Shown here: in pieces, positions 34,501 to 45,146 of the stretch
Layout of the letters: each line of letters begins with the position of its first letter
How positions within the stretch are numbered: position 1 is the stretch's first letter
DNA from: Antrodiella citrinella
Lineage: Eukaryota; Basidiomycota; Agaricomycetes; Polyporales; Steccherinaceae
Direction: 5' to 3'
DNA length: 64,000 nt
Assembly (NCBI GenBank): GCA_004802725.1
Contig: SGPM01000019.1
Span: 62,001-126,000 of the forward strand
Notes under the pieces: model-generated
Told to the model about the DNA's origin: nothing
What the model saw: only the letters and a program-made list of their open reading frames with translations
Databases searched by the model: none
Position numbers and translations under genes: made by a program

Positions 34501-36142
34501 CGAATCGATTCTGTGGAAGGAAGACGACATGGGGAACCAAGCAGAACCCAAGATGCGATGGCTCGTTACACAAGTTCTTGATCTTCTAGAACCTCTTCAT
34601 TCGGGACTAGCTGTAGCCTGGGGTTCCTTGTCCTTACAGTGGGGCACATCTTGCTCCATCCGACCGATCGCCTTTCGCTCCCTTCAATTCTACCGAGCCC
34701 TCATGACGAAAATCACGAAAGCCGACTTAGGCATGCTTCTTGGCAGACTGGCGAACACGATTGCCGACGAGGACACTGGCATCCAAGAGTTCAACGTCGA
34801 AATCCTCCTCACATTATCAGCAATGTCGACGTCTAGCGATCTAGACGTATCCATGGTGCCGCAGTTGTTCTGGAGCGCTTTGGCTTGTCTGTCCACCACA
34901 GTAGAGGCCGAGTTCCTGCATGTGGTAGGGCTCATCGACGTTCTGCTTGACAGAATAGACCTGGATGAACCTCGCACGACCGATGCCCTCATATCTCAGC
35001 AGCCGTTGGAGTGGAAGGGCGCATTCTCTATGCAGTCTGCCCTCCTGACGGGTCTAAGGTCCTCTGTCACTCTGGATGCAACATGCAAGCTCCTGCATCG
35101 TCTCACCAAAGTCCACGACTCTAGATTGATCGACCCATCAGAGGGTCGTGTGCGCGATCTGTACACGTTCTGTCTTCCTTGGTGTATACAGGGCATGATG
35201 AATGACTCAATAGATGAGCATCTATTAGAGTTAGCCACCAACATCGGTCGATTGGCGGATCTAGAGGAACGGCCTAGTATCACACGCATCATGACGTCCT
35301 TTGTCAAGAGTCGATTCAGGACCAACGACGATTTCCTCCGTCAGTCCATTGCCTCTTTACGTGAACACTATGGAAAAGAGCACTGGACAGAAGTGGTGAC
35401 CCTCCTTGTCGGTCTGGTGCTGAACCAGGAACGTTGGCTTCGGGTTCATACCTTGCAGATAATCAAGGTCTTATTCCAACAACGGGAAACAAGAGCACCG
35501 ATGGACCTCCTTGGATCTGAACTTTTGATGCCGCTTCTGCGTCTTCTCGACACAGACCTCGCTCCGCAGGTCCTTGAGGTCCTTGAAGAGCCTCTCCAAG
35601 TTTCCGGCGGTCCTGCAGCCAAGCACATTCTTCGCATGAGCTTGCATCGTCACTTGGCGACCAATCAGGAAGAAGTTGAAGATGTCGCCGAGGTCTTTGG
35701 AATGGCGAAAGACTCCGGGTGGTGTGTTCCTCGCGTCTCTCTACTACGCGACATATGCCGTTACAACATGGTCGCCGTCTTTGACACCTGCAAGGTCCCT
35801 TCCAGGCCTTCTCGAATCGACTTCCACGTTGAGGATCCCGAGACGTTCGGAAAGGACTCTTTGGACAACCTTGGGGACCTCGTGCAGAATCTGCATGAGC
35901 TTACCAGCTTCTTCGAGGATGTACGCACACCCGGCACGAGTGTTCCTGCAAGACAACTCGAGGCCAGAGTCGCGGCCATTCTGACGAAGTCCTCCGATAC
36001 CACTTCAGAACCTCCGCAGACACCATCCGTAGATATTTTCGACCTCTCCTTCACATCGTACGAGGACTTTGAAGGCTCCAGCGCGAGCGATTCTGATTCT
36101 GATCTGTTCGAATTCGATTCCCCACATCCCTCACGACATTGA
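28595..36142 (+). CDS. TAO3: Furry/Tao3/Mor2-type cell morphogenesis protein
   Basis: Nine exons (28595..28628, 28680..29509, 29563..30002, 30057..30180, 30230..30367, 30420..30620, 30673..33069, 33122..33267, 33322..36142) total 7,131 nt, an exact codon multiple, for about 2,376 residues. Residues 1-270 are Ser/Pro-rich and disordered. The conserved N-terminal domain then begins (FALHAIFIRFATAADSLIHK, DPLLETFMGPGVDANFDGIL, LASVYIMCRALIAATQSMTK, VNHRAIADLYAALLGNLANV), followed by long HEAT-like helical repeats and a C-terminal domain (SSIYHLVALTLRYAESHAEQ, GTSCSIRPIAFRSLQFYRAL, EFNVEILLTLSAMS). It scaffolds the NDR kinase Cbk1/Orb6 with Mob2 in the RAM/MOR pathway at growth sites. The tail is acidic (SSASDSDSDLFEFDSPHPSR). 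The model is firm. Confidence 0.95.
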
Positions 36143-36845
36143 TATCCCACGCTCTCATTCTCGCTTTGTTCCTTATTGAGGTTCATTCAGTCGTCGTTTT
36201 ACAATTCCCGCAATGCCTTGTATTTCCACGCGCATGTAGTCCTACCATCCTAGATTAGCATTTCTTTCTACCTCAGGGACATTATGGTTTACTGTATAAA
36301 TCAATCCATGACATAGATGATACTTTTGAACATGCCTAAAAGCAACGAGTTGATGCATATTCGTGGTATGCGTACTAGAGGACAACTACTCCACAATGAG
36401 TCCGCTTTAGCCACTGAGGGCCATCACGGCTTCAAAGCTTCATTCTCTGGGGCTATTATTTCGCATTATGGATCTCAGCATTCAGAAGAGGATTCGTCTT
36501 ATGAAGATGATACATCGTCAGGTTTTGTTCCAATATTTACCTTGTACCTTGCATCGCGCTGTATTGTACCGCATGCCATTGACTATTCCATTCTCGAAGT
36601 GCACACGTTATCGATTCATCCCTGGTGCAATGTGGGCGACTGTTGTCGAGTATTTGGAGACGTTTTGGCTTGTGGGCCACTTACTGCCGATGTCGAAGCT
36701 TGACCCGTGGCTTTTGGATATGTCAATGCATGTCGCATCGGGTGTGTATGTTGTGATATCAACCGTGTTACCAGCTTTCAAGGCCTGACTCGCTGATCTT
36801 TGGTTGTCAGAATTGAAATTCTGTTCAATGATTACGGGACCCCAC
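36143..36845. other. Convergent 3' intergenic region, Furry-type gene / MLH1
   Basis: 703 bp. A 128-codon frame starting at an ATG (36317) is present but has no recognisable motif and lies in AT-richer DNA. I treat it as uncertain and do not call a gene. Confidence 0.45.
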
Positions 36846-39702
36846 TCAACAACGTTCGAACACACGATACAGATCTGGCAAATTAGCTACTTCCACAACA
36901 TCCCTATCCAGCAGTAATTTTGGAGCGGCGAGATACCGGCTTAGAGCGGGGAACAGGGCGTGTTGTATCTGCCACGCGACTGCTTTTTCTGCGTCGGTCA
37001 TTAGTTTCGCACTGTCCTCTTCAGGCGGATCTTCGGGCAGTAACGGTTCAGGGACGTAGAAATAAGCCAGTTCTCTAAGAAACGTGTCGAAACACTCTCT
37101 CTCGGAAGTCCAGTCAACCTACGAAAATTCAGAGACGAGTTTGCTTGCATATGTTGTAGACGAGGCACATACCTGCGGTCCGAGTCGTAAAAGAAACAGT
37201 GGAAGCTTATCCAAATTCGGTGTATAATCCCGGAGTAGTAGTGGGATGGTTTCAAGATTTCCGTCTTCACTGATCTTCACGGAGAAATATTCCGACAGCA
37301 TTTCTCGGCGATCCATGAGGATAGTGAGGATTCGCTGTAAAGTAGGGCTTGTCAATACGAAGAGAGAGCAACCAATGGGATTTCTCAACATACGTCTACG
37401 ACATGCGCCCTATTCAGCTGAGTGCCTTTGATCCCTTGTTCGACATCAGCTGCCAGAGTAAGCAGCGTCTTCACCGAAGGAGCGGGGTCCAACTTGATTC
37501 TGCGCATGTTGCCGAATTGTCGTACTCCTAGCTGATAGAATAACTCCTCTCTATTGACTTGTCAGCACTCAATAATCTGACGACCAACGACAGACTCACG
37601 CCAAAACGCCATGATTGATGAGGTAGAGTTTAGTGGAATGCTGGATCAGAGACAGACATCGGCTGGAGTCTACGATGCCGACGAATGTATGGTTTTGGAG
37701 GATTTCAGTGAGCTCTGCAGCGCAACGTAAGGACTCTTACTGTACAATAATCTTTGAAACGCTCACGTTGATGCTTCCCTTTCTCTATCCTGGCTCGCAG
37801 CTCGATCACCGAGCGAAGATAACATTCTGACTCTTCAATTTCCCCCGACTTTTTTCGAGGCCTATTGCCACCATTGTCTTGAGAGCTGGATCCTCCCGCA
37901 TCTCGTCTGTAAGCCGGATCCACGACAGGAAACATGGAATCTAGAGTTCTGTCTTTCTGCGACGTCCTGACTTTGTGCTGAGACAAAATCTTCTTGGCTG
38001 CAGGTGTGGCTGGTACTGTCGTCAATTACCAAGTGCAACATTGCAAGGCTCTGGACTCACAACTGATGGTGGAAGAGCCGCTCCCTCCCTCTTCCTTGTC
38101 CTCCTCAATCAGCTGTCTCTCTTTGCCTTTCCCGGCGTCCTTTCGAACAACGCTGTTGCCTATAAGCTGCTGATACAAAAGACGACGGTCAGTCCATTCA
38201 CAAGAACGTGAGATCTTGCGTGCATACCTGGTACTCAAAGATTCGTGACTGACTTTGAGAAATAAGCGACTCCTGAACTTTGTCACATATGCGATTGATG
38301 ATCGCCTCCTCATTCAGAAAATGAACTTCACGTTTCGTAGGGTGCACATTCACATCTACAGAACGAGGGTCAAGCTGCATGCTATCGTTTCGTGAGCTGT
38401 ACCGCGCATGGAGGAGCCTGCGAAGAAACATACCTCAGATATACGAAGGGAGACGACCCTTTGGGTATAATGCCGGTATATATTGTCTCCAAAGCTTTTC
38501 TGATATGCGGCGATTCAACGAGTCGATCTGGAACTACGCATTGAGAATTATCCCTGATCAACAACGCTGTTGTACTCACGATTGATGAATAGCAGGAGCA
38601 CCGTTTTCTTCGCTTGATAGTTAGCACTAGTGAAGTATGCCTCGGCAGACCACGCTGCGACAGAGATGTCATCGACACTGTCCTCTGTACCAGTGACGTT
38701 CACGCGTAGGAGCTCCTTCGCGATGGTCTGACCGTACAGCTGACGAATGGCTAGAGGAACGGTAGAAGCCGATGGCGTGGTCACGTCTGGAGTAGTTGTG
38801 CTTGTCTGAGTAACATGTCAGTATAACTAGTATCTGGTAGATCATGCACGGCTTACCTTTTTGCATGTGAACGCAACGTGCGGGTTATGTACCGCATATT
38901 TCGTGACAACGTCCAAAATTCGCCCATACTCTTCTGCCGAGCTACGAAGAGCTGATAATCGGTTAGGGGTGTTGTAGAACATATTTTCCACCTGCACTAG
39001 GTCAAAACTCAAGAAGTAAGCAGCACAGGTGCATGATAAGACGTACGGCGATAGTAGTACCATCGGTACCGGCAGCAGCTTTTGGCTCAGCTCGCATGCT
39101 ATCCTTGACAGGTACCAATTTGCCATTCTCATAGCAAGCTCTGCAGCAACATGAGGGGCCGGCAGCATAGCAGTGGTGAAGCTACGTACTTCCATGCACA
39201 ACTGTCGGTCTTGATCTTCGTCGTCACGGTCAAATTTGCAACATAGGAGATGGAGGCTAAAGCCTCTCCTCGAAAGCCGTATGTTGTCAGTTTCGAAAGG
39301 TCTGAAAAGCTCGATATCTTTGACGTCGTAAATCGTTCAGCCAGAATAGGTAGATCACTTTTCTAAAGACTCTTTCAGAGTGTTTTTTTTTGCGAAGAAA
39401 TACTCTTTGAATCACTTACCCGGATACCGCAACCATCGTCCTGGATCTGCAAAAGCTTCAAACCGCCGTCCTTCACGGTGATACGAATGGAGGTGGCACC
39501 AGCATCAAGACAATTCTCAATGAGCTCTTTGAGAGCTGAAGCGGGCCTATGTATGATCTGAAAGATACGTGAAATTCGGGTCAATGTTTCGAATGAGCAC
39601 AACGGCCTAAAAGTGTACCTCGCCTGCAGCAATGCGGTTTATAACCGCCTCTTGCAAAAGTCGTATTGGAAGTGGTTCATGGGTGGAATCTTTTTCTGCC
39701 AT
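36846..39702 (-). CDS. MLH1: DNA mismatch repair protein MLH1
   Basis: Fourteen exons from ATG 39702 to stop 36846. GHKL ATPase motifs appear in order: [36 protein letters not shown] (Mg-binding Glu/Asn), [64 protein letters not shown] and [21 protein letters not shown] variable linker holds [16 protein letters not shown], a fungal MLH1 signature. The C-terminal dimerisation domain runs [31 protein letters not shown] to the last residues FERC, whose Cys contributes to the partner's endonuclease site. With Pms1 it acts in nuclear mismatch repair and crossover control. Several splice joints were set by restoring conserved blocks (for example [16 protein letters not shown]). Two ACGCGT boxes lie upstream. 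Confidence 0.96.
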
Positions 39703-39832
39703 TTTCCGTCTTCAAGACACTTTGAGGTTACAAAGATGAGATGGGCTTAAAGTGTAGAAGATAAATACGATTCGGTGTCGGTGCCAGGAAATAAGTGACT
39801 GGCAGGTGGACGACAACGACGCGCGAGTGACG

Positions 39833-39872
39833 ACGCGTCGCGACTCGGAGTGACATGGAGTGACTGACGCGT
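39833..39872. promoter_or_regulatory. Two ACGCGT (MCB-like) boxes upstream of MLH1
   Basis: ACGCGT occurs at 39833-39838 and 39867-39872, 131-170 bp upstream of the MLH1 ATG, within a run of CG-rich words (GACGCGCGAGTGACGACGCG). In yeasts this hexamer binds the G1/S factor MBF. The region also lies upstream of the divergent gene at 40060. Confidence 0.55.
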
Positions 39873-40059
39873 TGTGTCACGGGGTATTGTATTTACGTAA
39901 CCAGGCTAATATAGCTCAGCTTCCTTTTCTAGGCTGCATTAACCACATGTACGTTATCAGTTTGTTGATTTTATTGATCATTCTGTAATATCTTCTCACC
40001 ACTGTTCGTCCCCCGCTCCTGTGCTCTTTTTTCCTGTTCTCTTCGTCAATGTTACTGCC

Positions 40060-41732
40060 ATGCCCCCAATAACGTCGCCGCCTGCTGGCCCGCAAGTTAC
40101 GCAGAATGTAAGTCTCACAGTTCCTATCTCAACTTATGCACAACTGATGCCTTTGAGGGCAGCTCGAACCTCACGACACCACAAACACAACGCCAGTCAT
40201 CATCACTCCCTCGACACCGCAACGAGGGGCGCAAATATTCGCGCTATCCTTCCACCCTTTCTGCTGATCCGGACCGCGTACCACTTCACAGGAGAGGAAC
40301 ATCCAAGACGTATGAGCGTCTAGAGGATTTGCTGAGGGAGGCCGGATACAAGGAGACGCGAGTTTTCACCCCGGAGATGGAAAGAGCTGAGGCGAAGGCT
40401 GAAGAGAGGAGGAAGAATGAACTTTATAAGGAGAGTCAAAGGTCCGGATCGGGCAGAAGTGGTGTAGGCGCGATGATGGACTATCTCGTGGGTTGGATGC
40501 CAGGAGGCAATAAGCAGGACGAAAGCTTCTTGTCGGAGTCGGAATCGGCGACGGCCACAGACGACTCGCAAGTATGGGGACGATTCCAACCATCTTCTCC
40601 ACTGGCTCACAAGCATACACCCACCTTCGCATCTGATTCTGGCTCGTCTCTTGCAAGTCCTCCGGATTCTGGTCTGGTACATTCGCATCATATGCTTCCC
40701 CACGCCAACCCTCTGGTCTTGGTCCAGCAGCCCTCTTCGGCTAATAATCTGCGTACATATGCGCAAGTATCAGCAGCTCGCGGATACCTTCGACATATGG
40801 CATCCGCTCCGAACATGCCCAAAGCTCGAGCCCATTCGTCTGCCCGACCCGCTACGCCCGGTACTCCTCCGCTGCCCACAAAGTGGTTGGAGTCCGTCAC
40901 GAAAGCTGTTCTTGGAACCACGAATTCGGACGTGCATGTAGGCGGCCCTCTACCAGCATCTCGCCCTGCCAGTCGACAGTCTCATAGAACCTTCCGATCA
41001 ACAGCGCAAGCCAGCGCTTTGTCTGATCGTACGAACAGGCGGCCGCGGCTCCTTCCGCTGAGCAGAGAACTTTCCCCCTTGATTCCATCTGCATTCACTG
41101 CGTATCTCAACCCTCCGCAAACGGCCTCGACTTCCGTTACGGCGGCACAAGTCGTTTGTCGCTCGGCGCCTGCTTCTCGATCATCATCGCGCGCTGGAGA
41201 GAGATTAGCGATGGCATCCAGCCAAGACGGTTCCAGGGTCCGGAGGACAGCGAAGTCAATTAGGGCGGACGGCGTCCCGTCGCTGGCAAGCACACGACTA
41301 GAGAACGACGATGTATGGGCCGTGCAATGGATGAATGGGGCCCGTGTTTTGCATCCCAGCACCGACGACGACTCTGATCACGAGGACGAGGACGACGGAG
41401 AGATCGACCTTGCCCGTCTTCTTGTTCCTTCGAAGAGGCAGCACTCTATTCGAAGTCTCCGTCAACATCTGCATCGGAGCGAGAGTGCGCGAGCGCTTCG
41501 TTCTCCCGATCTTCGTGCGCTCCAGCCTTGGGCCTCAGGCGACGAAGACGAGGACAAGAAAGCGCAGAGTTTGAGAGGACGAAGTAAACGGAATTCATTG
41601 GACGACCACGATGGTCACGGATATGGTTGGGAGGTGATGGGAGTGCCGGGGTTCGACCAGGTAGGAGCCAAGCGGCGGAGAGCTCTACCTACACCATGGT
41701 CCAATCTTGGCACCAGCTCCGGGAGAGCATAG
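40060..41732 (+). CDS. Unknown 540-residue, mostly disordered protein
   Basis: Two exons (40060..40107, 40158..41732) encode about 540 residues. The splice uses an acceptor 'tttgag'; the next AG (gcag) would shift to a frame that stops quickly, so this choice keeps 525 codons open. Near residue 70 the sequence TYERLEDLLREAGYKETRVF, then MERAEAKAEERRKNELYKES, forms a charged helical stretch, followed by VGAMMDYLVGWMPGG. The rest is Ser/Pro/Arg-rich with an acidic patch (STDDDSDHEDEDDGEIDLAR) and short basic runs, which would suit a nuclear or signalling protein. No family recognised. It shares its upstream region with MLH1. Confidence 0.78.
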
Positions 41733-42055
41733 CCCCAAACACGGAATCGGCTCTTCAGTTTCACCACCTCGCTTCAGTATTGACGACCCCGGATTGACTC
41801 TATTTTCTGATCATATAAAGCATTCAAGAACAGTATCCTCCTCGTAATCCATTTCAGCATTCGTTAGAGTATTTTTTTGGTTACACCTTCATTTAACATG
41901 CATAGTCTCCGTTTTATATAGGATCGTGAAAGCGGTGTATAACAAGATAGGACCACTGTAATAATATAAATTGTGATATTCGACGCTGCTTTGCGTAAAT
42001 CTGCAACGAAGGACTCGATTCGGCAATGGCATATGCGCATGGGTTATTATTATAA

Positions 42056-42065
42056 GAGGCGCCTC
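42056..42065. repeat. GC-rich palindrome GAGGCGCCTC
   Basis: Perfect 10-bp palindrome, followed by GCTCCGCTCC and a GGCCTCTTGG word that recurs 101 bp downstream (42076 and 42177), both followed by CATTTGTG. Confidence 0.6.
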
Positions 42066-43491
42066 GCTCCGCTCCGGCCTCTTGGTTCATTTGTGAAAGT
42101 TGATTACGGAAATGGATTGCGGGATGTATGGTATGGAGAAAGTACATGAAAAACAGAATGCACGTCGCAGCGCTCTGGCCTCTTGGGCATTTGTGCACAG
42201 TACTGTAAACTAATCAATCAATGGTACAGATGACGCGACGAGGTAGATATCAGCAAGGCTACTAGTCAACGGAGACAGGTGCGAAGGCGACCTCGCTCGC
42301 TGCGCTCACCTCCGTCGCCTGCTCACATTCTCAATGCATGACCTAACACACAGATGCAGTAAAATATAGATAGCGAGAGGCATTGCATTCAAAGTACGAC
42401 TAAATACATAATTCATCACTCCTGTACACATCCGGCAGTGAGGATGCTTCCAACTGTGGCTGAAAGACAGATGTTGAACTGAGAGTGGGGAGTGCGAGGA
42501 CTGAAAAACGTTGTGAGCGTCAGACACATGATTTCCAATTCAATTCTGCTTGTGACGAGCTCAAGGCGGCGATGAGAGGCTGCGAGGAGGTGGACGGCAA
42601 TACTCGAGTTACAGGGACGCCGGGAAACTTGCGTTTGCAATATGCAATTGAGGGCGGGGTTGCGGTTCTGTGCGTCCCAGGCTTGCAGCAGATTGGCGTG
42701 GAGAATCAGCCTAAGTACGGGCAAGTAGCGGGCAATGCACTTGTTTCAGTGCTCACCTCCGAATCCGACTCCAGTACACATCCGGATCCCGCTTCCGAGT
42801 ATCACTGAGAATGTTGTCGGGCCGCGGGACTCAGCACGATCTTGGTAAGGGGACCGTGCCGCTGAGTGCCGCTGAGGTGTACAACGAGGGATCGAGGTCT
42901 CCGAGTTGGTCTAGAGTCAAAGAATTAGAGAGCGTACATACATCGTAGGAATGTTGATGATGACATACCACATCGCGACCTGCAAGCAATGTTGCCTCCA
43001 CACTGTGCTTCTCACCTGCTCACCTGCTCATGTACCCTACAGGGGTTAACCTCAGAATGAACTACGGCCCCGTGGGATCTAGATTTTACCAGTCAGTGAG
43101 CAGAACAGGGAGTCAAGTCTTGCAAATTTGCGAGAATGGGAGCTTGGACACTTACCACATGAGAGATATAGTCAGTGCGTTCAGCTATGGCAGTGCGCAG
43201 AGAGCGTGCCATGATGGTGAGCGGGACGGAAACTGCTCATTGTGCAGTTGTTATACTAGTATATGCTGCGTCTAATAGTGTTTCGACGTGTTCATGTGAG
43301 CAGCGTCGCGATTGCGAGCAATAGGGGGACGGGTAGTGTCGAGCAAAGGATCAAGACACTGGTGATGATCCCGCCTGCCCTAAATCAGGTATACACGGTA
43401 AGAAAGTGATATGGATGTCAAACATGTACAAATAGAATTGGGTGATCTGCTTAAGATATTAATAATCTTGGCGTTGTGGGGCCGATCGATA

Positions 43492-43505
43492 TGTGGGGCC
43501 CCACA
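43492..43505. repeat. Perfect 14-bp palindrome
   Basis: TGTGGGGCCCCACA reads the same on both strands. It lies 39 bp before a second palindrome. Confidence 0.8.
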
Positions 43506-43544
43506 CTTTCGCACGCCGCATGATCGCTGGCAAGTTTGAACGTT

Positions 43545-43560
43545 CAAGTTAGCTAACTTG
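43545..43560. repeat. Perfect 16-bp palindrome
   Basis: CAAGTTAGCTAACTTG reads the same on both strands and is flanked by diverged CAAGTT words (CAAGTTTGAACG before, CCAAGTTGAAACG after). Confidence 0.8.
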
Positions 43561-43857
43561 AGTGCCCAAGTTGAAACGAACGTATACATCGTGTCGCTGC
43601 AACTGAAGTTCTGCCTTGTCTATCTCATCGTTATGATGTACGTTGGTCTCCGGCTTGCAACGTCACAAGGTTAGGTCATTCTCCAGACTCCGATGAGGAG
43701 TTGCCCGAGCAACAAGTTTAGCCGTCGCAAAAGTATCACAAAGGTCCGAGTCTTTGCTTTTTTGACAGGTGACAGCTACTGAATAGAATCTATCTTCTCT
43801 ATGTAGACGTTGTCGGCTCGAAGTTGATATGGCTCTCGGATCGATTATGCCTGCCAA

Positions 43858-43891
43858 CAGTGCCAAGCAAGACAAAATTTGCTTGGCACTG
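43858..43891. repeat. Perfect 13-bp inverted repeat with 8-nt loop
   Basis: Left arm CAGTGCCAAGCAA (43858-43870), loop GACAAAAT, right arm TTGCTTGGCACTG (43879-43891). There are no mismatches. Transcribed on either strand it would form a stable hairpin. Confidence 0.85.
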
Positions 43892-45146
43892 CGCATGCTT
43901 TCGCATCCGAAGCCATCCGAGCATCTCAATCAGCCTCTGCCGCGTGCTACCTGGTCACGCAGGTTCTTTCAATTCATTCAGCCAGATGACACGGATGCAC
44001 CGCTTTGCAGTGTCACAAGAAGTTTTTGAGGCAATTTGTGGTCAGTGATGTTCCTGTCAGGCTCAATTGACGCGTTGACGATCAAGTTGACGATTTCAGT
44101 ATTCTCACTGGTGCTCTGAATTCCACGACTAACGCGTGCAACTTGCCACAAGACACGGTCATACCACCAAAGTAAACGGGAGGATGTCACCGATGGTTGT
44201 AATCCATCTTCTTGCGATCACTGTGTCTTTTGATGAGCGGCGACCATCCAATTGTCATGAAGGAGTCTGACTATTCTCCAAGGTCAAGAATCCAGTGAAT
44301 CGACTCGTAGAATTCACGGAAGACACCTTCTACAATGATCATCAAGCAATGTCGTTTCGTTAGTGTATACATGGCCGTAGCCCCAACGCTCAGGCTGTCT
44401 GTAAGTGTGCACTACCGTTGCTTCACAGATACTGTTCATATCTTGCCCTTTGTGTTGTCAGAGATAACAATACGGCACTGGAGATGGAATACCTGGTATC
44501 GTAATCTGACTGGCACAGGGTGGAACACTCTGGTGACCACAGTCATATTGGAAGTCATTCCGGGTTTTAACCTTACTCGAGGAACCGTGACATTGATATT
44601 CACGTTGTTCCGACCAGGGAAGCTCGCTAAGGTAGGGGTCTTCTGTTCGTAAACTGCTGCTTCAGCATGCCACACGATTTTTGCAAACATCCCTGGCCTT
44701 GTGTTCGATCTCAGAGCTCACATGAGAGGGAGCGCATCGTCCCTGTTCTCCAGATCGGCGCAAGGACATTCGGTTTCATGCCAGGTAGTTCTGTTCAGGC
44801 AAGACTGTATTGTGCAGATCTCGCACAGGATGCATTGGGAGGTACGACCCGTAGTTTTTTCCTGATGACTTCTTGCTGATGGTCCAGTAGAATTCCATCT
44901 TGTGGAGGTTTTGCTTCCCGAGTGCGAAGTTTGTCCTCGTGAACATGGCGCAGCTTTTACTTCGTGTACAGTAATGACAGGAAAGCTTTAGAAGCTCTGT
45001 TGTTCAGCTTGGCATGTTATTTGTCTGTACCAGCAGACTAATGTCATATTGGTATTCGGAGAATTGGCAAGGTATAAAACGATTGACTATGGTCCATTGT
45101 CAGCCTCAGTGGAAACTCGTAGTCCGCTATCTCTACACATCCTGCA

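Larger units (their letters stand above)
41733..45146. other. 3.4-kb gene-poor region with palindromes
   Basis: No gene I can support. Open frames at 42485-42808, 43829-44029, 44335-44652 and (reverse) 44436-44690 are short, lack recognised motifs and do not splice into one chain by eye. The region contains perfect palindromes (43492-43505, 43545-43560), a 13-bp-stem hairpin (43858-43891), GC-rich inverted repeats near 42056 and 42285, and small tandem repeats (GTGCCGCTGA near 42857, CACCTGCT near 43014). It looks like decayed sequence. Confidence 0.55.

Noticed and set aside
36317..36703. 128-codon forward frame between the Furry-type gene and MLH1
   Set aside because: It starts with ATG but has no recognised motif and lies in a convergent 3' region; kept as unassigned.
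44335..44690. Overlapping forward and reverse frames of 105 and 84 codons
   Set aside because: Neither can be spliced into a longer chain with good junctions and neither shows a motif I can name.
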